A stretch of 45,249 bases of DNA from Lachnospiraceae bacterium. GTDB lineage: Bacteria; Bacillota; Clostridia; Lachnospirales; Lachnospiraceae. Position 1 is the first letter of the stretch; each line of letters opens with the position of its first letter. The stretch covers positions 1 to 45,249 of the forward strand of contig VSNY01000007.1 of assembly GCA_009774535.1 (NCBI GenBank), given 5' to 3'. The notes under the pieces were generated by a model. It searched no databases. It had not been told where the DNA came from and worked only from the letters and a program-made list of their open reading frames with translations. A program made the translations under genes and the position numbers. Below, one piece after another: positions 25,277 through 33,050 of this stretch.

Positions 25277-27091
25277 ATGGAGAATGCTCAGGAAAGCCGC
25301 GGGGACCGGCAGCTGTCAGGGCAGGAACGCCAGAATGAGGCAGAGCTGTTAAGGGGCAGCGGGATACTGGAACAAACACATTCCTTTATCGTAGAATATA
25401 ATTTTAAAACAAAACAATGCTATATCGATCCTGCACAGTGCGAACACGTATACGGCGACTGGCAGAAGGAAAAGGACCAGGGCCACGGGGATTTCAAGCG
25501 GGTGGTGCTTAAAGATGATCTTACTGTGGTTCAGGATTTTTTTGACTTTTCTGATCTCAAGGCAGGTGAACGGCGGAATATGGATGCACGGTTTTATGTG
25601 AAGGCGCATGATTACGAATGGTTCCGCGTCAGCCTGCTTTGCTACGGAGATGCGGCAGGGGACAGAGAGCGGGTGCTGATCATGTTTACAAATGCAGAGC
25701 AGGAACTGGAGACGGTACGCAAGCTGAAATTTCTGCTGGCCAAAGATCCGCTGACCCATATGCCGAACCTGGACAGTTTTATACAGATGACAGGTGAAAT
25801 GCTCCGGTCGCAGCCGGATTCCAGTTATGCGTTTATCCGTATGGACATTGATAAATTCCGCATCATCAATCAAATGTACGGGACGAAGGAGGGGGATAAT
25901 GTCCTGCGTTATGTCGGGGTAAAGATTCAGGAATGGGCGGGGCCGATTTTGGAATATGGTACATACTGCAGGATTTCTTCGGATATTTATTGCGTGTGTA
26001 TTCCGGCGGATGCGGATGATGTCGGAGAGCTGATTGGATTTATCCAGACGTCTTTACGGGCGTATCCGCTTAAGTTTGATATGGTGATGTCGTTTGGCGT
26101 CTATATTACCTGCGAGGAAGACCGCAGCGGGCATGTCCCGGTGTCTACGCTGATGGACCGTGCGGCTTCTGCGCAGCGGACAGTGAAAAACAGCTATGTA
26201 CAGCATATTGCGTATTATGATAATGCGATCCGCAAAAAAGAGATTGCGGAGCAGATGATTGCATCCGAAATGAAGCATGCGCTGGAAACCGAGCAGTTTC
26301 AGCTTTATCTGCAGCCAAAGTGCGATATGGAAACGGGGAAGATGATTGGTTCGGAGGCGCTGGTACGCTGGCTGCATCCGACGCAGGGTATGATTTCGCC
26401 GGGGGAGTTTATTCCGATTTTTGAAAAAAACGGGTTTATTGCGGAACTGGATGATTTTATTATGCGCAAGTCCTGCCAGCTGATCCGTAAATGGCTGGAT
26501 GAGGGCAGTCCGGCTTATCCGATTTCCGTAAATGTATCCAGGACGGATCTGTATAATCCGAATCTGTTAGAACAGATTCAAGCATGCGTCAAAGCGTACG
26601 ATGTGCCGCATGACCTGATCTCGTTTGAGCTGACGGAAAGTGCGTTTGTATCTGATAATATGCAGCTGTATAACCTGGCCAGGCTGCTGCAGGAGAATCA
26701 GTTTCATGTTTTGATGGATGATTTTGGAAGCGGTTATTCTTCGTTAAATTCTTTGCGGGAAATTCCGGTGGATGTATTAAAAATAGATCTGAAATTTTTG
26801 CCGCCTTCGACAGATGACTGGCGCGGAATCGTGATTTTGCAGTCTATTGTGGATATGGCAAAACAGCTTGGGCTGGATGTAGTTGTGGAAGGTGTGGAGA
26901 CGCTGGAACAGGCAGAGTTTTTGTTGTCGATCGGATGCCGCACTGCACAAGGGTACTATTTTTACCGTCCGCTGCCGGTGGCGGAGTATGAGCGCTGCCT
27001 GGCAGAAGAGCCAAAAGGAATCGGCCAGCGCAGGATCGAAGAACAACAGAAACAGGCAATGGAGTCGACAGGCTTTGGATTGCAGAAATAA
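25277..27091 (+). CDS. Degenerate GGDEF / active-looking EAL c-di-GMP phosphodiesterase
   Basis: 604 aa, no membrane segment seen. Residues about 30-165 form a PAS-like sensory region (HSFIVEYNFKTKQCYID, YEWFRVSLLCY). The GGDEF domain (about 175-320; DPLTHMPNLDSFIQ, RMDIDKFRIIN) has RISSDIYCV where GGDEF should be, so cyclase activity is unlikely. The EAL domain (about 335-585) keeps the catalytic set: SEALVRW, VNVSRTDL, FELTES, LMDDFGSGYSSL, VDVLKID, VVEGVET and AQGYYFYRP. It would hydrolyse cyclic di-GMP. An upstream in-frame GTG at 25169 lies inside the promoter; GAGGAGGG before ATG 25277 fixes the start. The receiver and CheC-like genes follow closely. Confidence 0.9.
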   Translation: MENAQESRGDRQLSGQERQNEAELLRGSGILEQTHSFIVEYNFKTKQCYIDPAQCEHVYGDWQKEKDQGHGDFKRVVLKDDLTVVQDFFDFSDLKAGERRNMDARFYVKAHDYEWFRVSLLCYGDAAGDRERVLIMFTNAEQELETVRKLKFLLAKDPLTHMPNLDSFIQMTGEMLRSQPDSSYAFIRMDIDKFRIINQMYGTKEGDNVLRYVGVKIQEWAGPILEYGTYCRISSDIYCVCIPADADDVGELIGFIQTSLRAYPLKFDMVMSFGVYITCEEDRSGHVPVSTLMDRAASAQRTVKNSYVQHIAYYDNAIRKKEIAEQMIASEMKHALETEQFQLYLQPKCDMETGKMIGSEALVRWLHPTQGMISPGEFIPIFEKNGFIAELDDFIMRKSCQLIRKWLDEGSPAYPISVNVSRTDLYNPNLLEQIQACVKAYDVPHDLISFELTESAFVSDNMQLYNLARLLQENQFHVLMDDFGSGYSSLNSLREIPVDVLKIDLKFLPPSTDDWRGIVILQSIVDMAKQLGLDVVVEGVETLEQAEFLLSIGCRTAQGYYFYRPLPVAEYERCLAEEPKGIGQRRIEEQQKQAMESTGFGLQK

Positions 27092-27104
27092 GGGAGGAAC
27101 GAAC

Positions 27105-27470
27105 ATGGAAAATTTGATTCTGATCGTGGATGATGCAAAATTTGCCAGGGTAATCGCAAAAAAAGCGTTGCAAAACGGAGGTTATGACAATATTATAGAA
27201 GCGGCGACAGCGGCAGATGCGTTGGTAAAGTTTCAGGAGCACAAGCCGGATCTGACTCTTTTGGATATTACGCTTCCGGATAATACGGATCTGACGTTAT
27301 TAAAAAAACTGCTGGCCATTGACCCTAAGGCATCGATTGTCATTAATTCAGCGATTGGCCAGGATTTGATTATTATGGATGCGTTAAAAGCAGGGGCAAA
27401 AGATTTTATTGTTAAGCCATTTGATGAAAAGCAGTTTATTAAGATTGTCAATCATGTGCTTGGCGTCTAA
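27105..27470 (+). CDS. CheY-like single-domain response regulator
   Basis: Stand-alone receiver of 121 aa with no output domain. The acidic pair is D9/D10 (IVDDAKFARV), the phospho-acceptor D54 (LLDITLPD), S82 in the Thr/Ser position (INSAIG) and K104 (FIVKPFD). This matches CheY-type proteins that signal by protein contact. Start ATG 27105 has AGGGAGGA upstream; the longer open frame back to 26883 is a shadow of the EAL gene. It lies 13 nt after the EAL gene and is followed by a CheC-like gene that could dephosphorylate it. Confidence 0.92.
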   Translation: MENLILIVDDAKFARVIAKKALQNGGYDNIIEAATAADALVKFQEHKPDLTLLDITLPDNTDLTLLKKLLAIDPKASIVINSAIGQDLIIMDALKAGAKDFIVKPFDEKQFIKIVNHVLGV

Positions 27471-27511
27471 GAGGACGTGCAAAAAGGAATACGGAAGTGG
27501 GGGCGTTAGTG

Positions 27512-28150
27512 ATGAAGTTGTTTGACCAGGATGGAAAACTGGATGAAGATGTACAGGACGCTTTATATGAGCTGGGCAACGTGGGCGTAGGTATGGCAAG
27601 CATCACGATTGGCAGGATACTTGGGGTACGTGTGGAACTGGCAGCGCCGAATGTAGTTCCGGTAGCGGAAGTATCGGATCAGACACTGCTTGCGAATGTG
27701 GGCCAGGATCAGGCTGGAATCTGGATGCGCTTTGCCAAGCCGATGAACGGGGCTGTTCTGTTTATTTTAGACCGTTCTTTTGTCTATGATGTAGTGGAAA
27801 AAATGACAGGACGCCGTAAAGAGGGAAATGAGCTGTATACGGATGAAATAGCGTTTACTTCGGTTACGGAATTTGCAAATATGCTGTCAGCTGCATATAT
27901 GAAGGCAGTTGGGAAGTATACGGGTATGCGTATTTTCGTGTCGCCGTATCTGTTTGTGATGGATCAGCAGCAAATCAGCCTTGGCGATATGCAGCAGGAG
28001 CCAGACCCGGTAGCCGGACAGGCGGTTTGGGTGGAGACACAATTCCAGCTGCTGGATGAAGACGGCGGACAGACGCATGCGGTTGGCAGGGTTGTCATGC
28101 TGCCGGATGATGATACGGTAGGAATGCTGATGGAAGCGCTTGGGTTATAG
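27512..28150 (+). CDS. CheC/CheX-family chemotaxis phosphatase
   Basis: 212 aa. The N-terminal helix YELGNVGVGMASITIGRILG and a second copy-like segment TEFANMLSAAYMKAVG carry the E-x-x-N motifs of the CheC/CheX/FliY phosphatases that act on CheY-P. Residues between resemble the CheC core (VVPVAEVSD, AVLFILDRSFVYDVVEKMTG). ATG 27512 is preferred over GTG 27497 because the G-rich site at 27496-27503 precedes it at proper spacing. The order CheY-CheC next to an EAL protein suggests a compact module joining phosphorylation with c-di-GMP turnover. Confidence 0.85.
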   Translation: MKLFDQDGKLDEDVQDALYELGNVGVGMASITIGRILGVRVELAAPNVVPVAEVSDQTLLANVGQDQAGIWMRFAKPMNGAVLFILDRSFVYDVVEKMTGRRKEGNELYTDEIAFTSVTEFANMLSAAYMKAVGKYTGMRIFVSPYLFVMDQQQISLGDMQQEPDPVAGQAVWVETQFQLLDEDGGQTHAVGRVVMLPDDDTVGMLMEALGL

Positions 28151-28207
28151 ACTTAGGTGACAGCTTAGACGACAGCTTGGGTGATAGTATAGAAGAAAGG
28201 GCATGGA

Positions 28208-28235
28208 ATTGTAACCTTGTCCGGATGGTTACAAT
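28208..28235. repeat. Small palindrome ATTGTAACC / GGTTACAAT
   Basis: Perfect 9-bp inverted repeat with a 10-nt loop upstream of the ECF sigma gene. It shares TTGTAAC and GTTACAA with the palindrome at 21787 but has a different centre. It may be a distant member of that family or an operator/ECF promoter element. Confidence 0.5.
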
Positions 28236-28383
28236 CAATAAGGCTACTGGTTTGTACGGCAGATTACGAGTTGACAGACCACAGGGCCTTTTTTGCTGTT
28301 ATTTTGCAAATAGAGCAACCGCCAGGGCAGAATTTGCGTTAAATCAAGTGAGCAGACAGCATATCGAATAAAGGGAGAAATAC

Positions 28384-28944
28384 ATGGAGGATGAAAAAAT
28401 TATTGAACTGTACTGGCAGCGGGATGAGGAAGCCCTCCGGCAGACCAATCAGAAATATGGTTCTTTTTGCTATTGCATCGCGCACAATATATTAAAAAAT
28501 GAAGAGGACTCCAAAGAATGCGTCAATGATACATGGTTTAAGACATGGACAGTAATTCCGCCAAAGCGTCCGGAGTTTTTCCAGGCGTTTTTAGGAAAGA
28601 TTACAAGAAATCTGTCGTTGGACCGCTACCGCAGAAGCCGGGCTTCCAAGCGTGGAGGAGGATGCATGGACGTTATTTATGAAGAACTGGAAGAATGTAT
28701 TGCAGATTTTGGCAGCGAGGATACAAGGACGGATACAATTGTGATCACGGATGCAGTCAGTCAGTTTCTTGCCGGGATTTCACGCGACGCAAGAGTGATC
28801 TTTGTACGCCGATACTGGTATGCGGATAGTATCGGGCAGATTGCGGAGCATTATGGAATGAGCGAAAGCAAAGTGAAATCTTCTTTGATGCGCAGCAGAA
28901 ACAAACTAAAAGCATTTTTGGAAAAGGAAGGGATCATCGTATGA
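28384..28944 (+). CDS. ECF-type RNA polymerase sigma factor
   Basis: Sigma-70 family member of 186 aa with only regions 2 and 4. Region 2 (about 10-85) includes YGSFCYCIAHNIL, ECVNDTWFKTW and FLGKITRNLSLDRYRR. Region 4 (about 120-180) contains YWYADSIGQIAEHYGMSESKVKSSLMRSRNKL, a helix-turn-helix for the -35 element. ATG 28384 is preceded by GGGAG. The stop overlaps the ATG of the next gene by 4 nt (28941), which encodes a membrane protein with an anti-sigma-like N-terminus, so the pair should form a sigma/anti-sigma switch. The stimulus is unknown. Confidence 0.92.
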   Translation: MEDEKIIELYWQRDEEALRQTNQKYGSFCYCIAHNILKNEEDSKECVNDTWFKTWTVIPPKRPEFFQAFLGKITRNLSLDRYRRSRASKRGGGCMDVIYEELEECIADFGSEDTRTDTIVITDAVSQFLAGISRDARVIFVRRYWYADSIGQIAEHYGMSESKVKSSLMRSRNKLKAFLEKEGIIV

Positions 28945-30824
28945 AGAAGTGTGCAGGAGAACGTTTGTTTGAGGCGATTGGACAGATTCCGGATCAAATG
29001 GTGCTTGAGGCGGCGCAGGAACAGAACGGCTTTTCAGCGGCAGACCAGCAGGGACAGGCGGATGATGATTTGGATCTGCAGGAGACGGATGCTGTGCAGG
29101 ACAAAGAGACCCGCTGCCAGCAGGAGGTTCGCCAGGATCAGAATGCCAGCCGGGATCAGAAGCAGCGTCAGTCAGCGCTTGTAAAACTGGATGGATATTT
29201 AAAATATCTTCCGGTTGCCGCATGTCTGTGTATGGTGCTGGCAGGCGCGGGTTATGTTGTGAATCATTTTATTGATACAGGCTGGAATACCGGTACGCAG
29301 ATGAGCGGCAGTCTGGCGGACGCATCGGGTGAGGAAGGACAGATTAAGGAGGAAGAAGTTGTTATGATGGATCAGGCCGCAGACCAGGCGGCGGATTCTG
29401 ATGAAGGCGCATCGGACGCGGGTGTGCTGCAGCCAGAGCAGGAAAACCAGAAAACGGGTTACGTACCGATGCTGCCAGCCCGCTATGACGCGTATGACGG
29501 CCCTGTATTTCCGCTGACAGCTACCGGAGATATACAGAAGCTGAAAGTAAGCCGCACGCTGAAAGCTGCTGTGCATACGCAGAAACAAGGCGATGAGGTG
29601 CAGCCGCTGCTTCAGGTGACAGATACTTATCAGATGAAAAACATGTCCAAACAGGATAAAACACTTCAGCTGGTCTACCCATTTGTAACGACACTGAACC
29701 GTGCATTTGCAATGGATGGTAATATTTTGCAGGTCAAAGGCCAGGAGCAGGCAGCGGTTACATACAGCATCGGAGATAGCATCCAGGCATACCGCGGCGC
29801 AGACGCAACAGGAGCGGTATCGTTCGAGGATTATCAGCAGATTTTTACACAAGAGAGCGATTATCAGGAACGGGCGCTGGCAAAGGAGGCAGATTGGGAC
29901 CGCAGCGTGTACGTCTATACTTTTTCGGATATACAAGTGCAGGAAGAAGCGGCTGCGGCGAATGCGTCAGGAGTGATTGGCGTTACTGTAAATGGCGCAC
30001 AGTCGGATGTGCTTACGTATGGATTTGATCATTCATTTAGGAAAGAAGATGGCAGCAGGAATGATTGTTTTTTTATTCCGCAGGAAGAAAAACAGCTGAT
30101 GCTGATTGTCACCGGAGAGATTGAAGGCGAGCCGCAGCTTGGGTATTATGCAAATCTGGATTGTAAAGAAAAGATCACAGGGGTAACATGCAGCATGAGC
30201 CAGGAGGAAATGTCTTATGCAGACGCGCTTCGTTTATGCAGCAAGGACGCGGTAAGACAGCTGCGGAATCATTATGAACAGGGGCTGTATGACGCGGAAC
30301 TTCCGGAGTATATGAATGAGGATGCGGCGTTTCGTGTGCTGACGATGATAAGTGAAGAGGAGGACTTTTACCGCGCGCTGATGCAGCGCTATGAAAATAC
30401 GGAACTGACAGAGGTCTTTGAGCGGATGCTGGGAGAGACCAGGGTGGTATATGCGATGGCAACGGTTACGATTCCGGCGAAAGAAACGATCCGGGCGGTT
30501 GTGCAGACGCAAAAACGGCAAAATGCCGGGAATTATATGCTGCTGACGGATGATGATGAAACGGATCGCATGGATGAAAATCAGACGGATGTATATGATG
30601 CCGGGGGAATGGAGGAAGGCGGAACGTATGTATATGATTTTTTGTCTGCAGCGCAGAGCCGCCTTTCTGTGAAAAAAACAGATTTCCGGGTGGTGTTGTC
30701 TGAGGAATGGAAGATTGCGGATCAGGATTGCGGATTGGAACAGAAACGGGATCATTTGTGGAAGACAGAGATGCTGGAGGGAGATGCTTGTATTATAATT
30801 GCAGGCGCTTCGGATGAAAAATAG
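28941..30824 (+). CDS. Membrane anti-sigma factor with large external domain
   Basis: 627 aa, single-pass. The cytoplasmic N-terminus (1-87) has GERLFEAIGQIPDQMVLEAA, a motif seen at the start of Lachnospiraceae anti-sigma proteins paired with ECF sigmas, then a Gln/Asp-rich linker. The membrane segment is about 88-107 (YLPVAACLCMVLAGAGYVV). The external part of about 500 residues is rich in acidic residues and beta-strand-like stretches and is not recognised. Release of the sigma factor would require proteolysis or a conformational change on an envelope signal; that is inference. Translationally coupled with the sigma gene (ATGA overlap at 28941). Confidence 0.75.
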   Translation: MKKCAGERLFEAIGQIPDQMVLEAAQEQNGFSAADQQGQADDDLDLQETDAVQDKETRCQQEVRQDQNASRDQKQRQSALVKLDGYLKYLPVAACLCMVLAGAGYVVNHFIDTGWNTGTQMSGSLADASGEEGQIKEEEVVMMDQAADQAADSDEGASDAGVLQPEQENQKTGYVPMLPARYDAYDGPVFPLTATGDIQKLKVSRTLKAAVHTQKQGDEVQPLLQVTDTYQMKNMSKQDKTLQLVYPFVTTLNRAFAMDGNILQVKGQEQAAVTYSIGDSIQAYRGADATGAVSFEDYQQIFTQESDYQERALAKEADWDRSVYVYTFSDIQVQEEAAAANASGVIGVTVNGAQSDVLTYGFDHSFRKEDGSRNDCFFIPQEEKQLMLIVTGEIEGEPQLGYYANLDCKEKITGVTCSMSQEEMSYADALRLCSKDAVRQLRNHYEQGLYDAELPEYMNEDAAFRVLTMISEEEDFYRALMQRYENTELTEVFERMLGETRVVYAMATVTIPAKETIRAVVQTQKRQNAGNYMLLTDDDETDRMDENQTDVYDAGGMEEGGTYVYDFLSAAQSRLSVKKTDFRVVLSEEWKIADQDCGLEQKRDHLWKTEMLEGDACIIIAGASDEK

Positions 30825-30867
30825 TCAGGCTGGCGCGAAGAGACCTATGATGCTGGGATGCCGGGCG

Positions 30868-30918
30868 GCTCTGCGGGCGGCGTACGGAAAGATATACCGC
30901 CCGTTCCGCCGGCAGAGC
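30868..30918. terminator. GC-rich hairpin between convergent genes
   Basis: Outer stem GCTCTGC (30868-30874)/GCAGAGC (30912-30918) with an inner stem GGGCGG (30875-30880)/CCGCCC (30897-30902) and a bulge. It lies between the anti-sigma gene and the convergent pta gene. It lacks a T-run, so it is probably a stable mRNA end or a rho-type signal rather than a classical terminator. Confidence 0.45.
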
Positions 30919-31005
30919 TGTCCAGTCAGCCGCAATCATACAAGACAGCGTCAATCTGCTGTCTGTATACCGCGCGCAATCTGCCGATGTTTTATGCCGA
31001 TCGCA

Positions 31006-31992
31006 TTAATCCGCAAGCGCAGCCGTAATAATCGCCATCGAATAAACCTCAGAAGCGTTACATCCTCTGGAAAGATCATTGATTGGCGCATTCAGACCAA
31101 GCAGGATCGGGCCGTAAGCTTCAAAATGTCCCAGACGCTGCGCGATCTTGTATCCGATATTTCCCGCATTGATATCCGGGAAAATAAACGTATTCGCATG
31201 TCCTGCAATCTCAGATTCCGGACACTTCGTACGTGCCACACGCACAGAAACAGCCGCGTCAAACTGTAATTCCCCTTCTACCGGCAGATCCGGATATTTA
31301 GCCTTTGTCTTTTGCGCCGCGTTACGCATCTTATCTACATCTTCACCTTCCCCGGAACCAAATGTGGAATAGCTTAAAAATGCAACCTGCGGGTCGATGC
31401 CAAAGATTTTAGCGCACTCAGCAGTTTCGCTTGCAATTTCTACGAGCTGGTCTTCGGTCGGTTTGATATTAATCGCGCAGTCTCCCATTGCCAGTACTTC
31501 ATTATCGCCCGTTGCAGAAGGACGTACAAGAATAAAACAGGACGATACAATACTGTTTCCCGGTTTTGTCTTGATCAGCTGCAGTGCAGGGCGTACCGTA
31601 TCAGCGGTAGAATAGGTCGCGCCTCCTAACAATGCATCTGCCAGTCCCATTTTTACGAGCATAGCGCCAAAATAATTGGTCTGTGACAGGGTCTTTCTGG
31701 CTTCTTCAGGTGTGACACCCTTGGATTTACGAAGTTCACAGAACAGATCTACCATAGCGTCCATATCTGCGTATTTTTTCGGATCAATAATTTCCGCTCC
31801 ACGGATATTAAAACCACTTTCTTCTGCCGATTCATAAATTTCTTCTTCATCCCCCACTAAAATCGGATGCAGGAAATAACTTGCCAGTAATCTGGATGCC
31901 GCCTCCAGAATACGTGGATCGTTTCCTTCTGTAAAAACAATTTTCTTCGGACTCTTCTTTAAGATATTGATCATCTGTCCAAAACCAAACAT
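31006..31992 (-). CDS. pta: Phosphate acetyltransferase
   Basis: Converts acetyl-CoA and phosphate to acetyl phosphate, feeding ATP formation through acetate kinase. 328 aa is the length of the short Firmicutes-type Pta. Family landmarks: KIVFTEGNDPRILEAA at the start, ADALLGGATYSTADTVRPALQLI, CFILVRPS..NEVLAMGDCAINIKPT, SYSTFGSGEGEDVDKM and the C-terminal VARTKCPESEIAGHANTFIFPDINAGNIGYK. ATG 31992 has a perfect AGGAGGAG upstream on the minus strand. No acetate kinase gene follows: the next gene is the convergent anti-sigma gene, so ackA must be elsewhere. A short hairpin (ACAGCA/TGCTGT) lies in the leader. Confidence 0.95.
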   Translation of the reverse strand: MFGFGQMINILKKSPKKIVFTEGNDPRILEAASRLLASYFLHPILVGDEEEIYESAEESGFNIRGAEIIDPKKYADMDAMVDLFCELRKSKGVTPEEARKTLSQTNYFGAMLVKMGLADALLGGATYSTADTVRPALQLIKTKPGNSIVSSCFILVRPSATGDNEVLAMGDCAINIKPTEDQLVEIASETAECAKIFGIDPQVAFLSYSTFGSGEGEDVDKMRNAAQKTKAKYPDLPVEGELQFDAAVSVRVARTKCPESEIAGHANTFIFPDINAGNIGYKIAQRLGHFEAYGPILLGLNAPINDLSRGCNASEVYSMAIITAALAD

Positions 31993-32087
31993 ATAAATCT
32001 CCTCCTAATCTCTTTTTTACAGCAATTTGGGATTTTTGCTGCTGTTTTTACGGTCGCTTCATATGATATACATATTCTTCCATTTCT

Positions 32088-32116
32088 ATTAAAACACTAT
32101 CCAAAAAAGAAATCAA
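32088..32116 (-). promoter_or_regulatory. Possible pta promoter
   Basis: On the minus strand TTGATT (32116-32111), a 17-nt spacer and TTTAAT (32093-32088). The -10 is weak, so the call is modest. Confidence 0.4.
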
Positions 32117-32129
32117 TCCTTATTTTCGC

Positions 32130-32355
32130 ATGTTTTTCATTCAAAACAAGGGAGATCGTAATCGTTCGGATTATTCATGGAATTGCTGCGGAAAGGCAAC
32201 TGCAGCGTTAGTTTGTCCAATGACGAATACGAACAAAAAGCATCCGTTTCATATTGCATTGGACGGGCGGACACAGACAACAGGTGTAATCTTGTGTGAT
32301 CAGAAGAGAGGTATTTGTGAAAAATTATTTTAAACAACATTTTATAAGAAAATGT
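32130..32355 (+). pseudogene. Remnant of a MazF/PemK-type toxin gene
   Basis: A 67-aa open frame (32130-32333) contains LVCPMTNTNKKHPFHIAL followed by DGRTQTTGVILCDQ. This matches the middle of MazF-family endoribonuclease toxins (VCPITNT..PFHV.L...TTGVILCDQ). The N-terminal KGxxQ..RP active-site part is not readable, and the frame is lost after CDQ; a different frame continues with KNYF-like residues to about 32355, as if frameshifted. No antitoxin gene is adjacent. It is thus a decayed fragment, sitting between pta and the polysaccharide locus. An 8-bp inverted repeat (32336-32343/32349-32356) overlaps its end. Confidence 0.65.
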
Positions 32356-32410
32356 TATCTTTAGGTATTCTACATCAAAATTCTGATATTTGCAATGGAA
32401 CAGGATTCCT

Positions 32411-32944
32411 ATGAAATATATTGCATTCGGAATAGCAGGCGGCATTGGAATTTATGGCGCGTGGTTTGCGCTGTCGTATCTGCTTAGGGATACGGTAAAA
32501 AGTGCGGCGCAGCTGCAGGCACAGTACCGGTTTCCGCTGTATGGCAGCATTTCGGCAACTGCAAAGAAAGGCGGCAGACAGGGCGGACAGAGCCGTTACG
32601 AACAGGAAAAGGAAATACTGCTGAACCGCATCCGCCTTTCCTGCAGAAAACAGGGGATACATAGGCTTTGTCTGGCGGCTGATTTTGAACCGGATGATCA
32701 GGAACAGGCATGTTTGCAGGAATTATGCGGGCAACTGGAGCAATGGGGAATTTCGGCTGCAGCTGCCTGGAAGATTGGGAAAAACGCTGCACAATGGGAT
32801 GCGTTGTCGGAAGTTGGAAATGTGCTTTTGGTGTGCAAACGAGGGGTTACCACACATCGGGAGATTGATGAGCAGATGGAATTTTACCAGGAAAATGGAA
32901 TCAGGGTGACAGGGGCCGCGTTGTTCCATACGGACGCTGGGTGA
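32411..32944 (+). CDS. Truncated Wzz-type chain-length/EPS regulator protein
   Basis: 177 aa. It opens at once with a membrane segment (about 4-24, IAFGIAGGIGIYGAWFALSYLL), then QYRFPLYGSIS, which looks like the second membrane helix and proline-containing exit of a Wzz/YveK protein. The remaining 130 residues resemble a degenerate BY-kinase-like ATPase fold (LCLAADFEPDD where Walker A would be; VLLVCKRGVTTHREID late). The first membrane helix and the external domain expected of Wzz are absent; a mazF remnant occupies that position upstream. Only a weak ACAGGA precedes ATG 32411. Either a 5'-truncated remnant or an unusual short form; it still heads the polysaccharide locus. Confidence 0.55.
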   Translation: MKYIAFGIAGGIGIYGAWFALSYLLRDTVKSAAQLQAQYRFPLYGSISATAKKGGRQGGQSRYEQEKEILLNRIRLSCRKQGIHRLCLAADFEPDDQEQACLQELCGQLEQWGISAAAAWKIGKNAAQWDALSEVGNVLLVCKRGVTTHREIDEQMEFYQENGIRVTGAALFHTDAG

Positions 32945-33050
32945 TACACTGGCCGGAAGTCCCGAAGTCCGATGAAAAAAGTTGATCCGGGATGCCGCCA
33001 ATGCAATCAACAAACGATACGAAAGCGCAGGTAAATCATTGACATAGGGA

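Noticed and set aside
28177..28371. 64-aa open frame before the ECF sigma gene
   Set aside because: No good start signal, crosses the palindrome at 28208-28235, and the sequence looks like translated leader.
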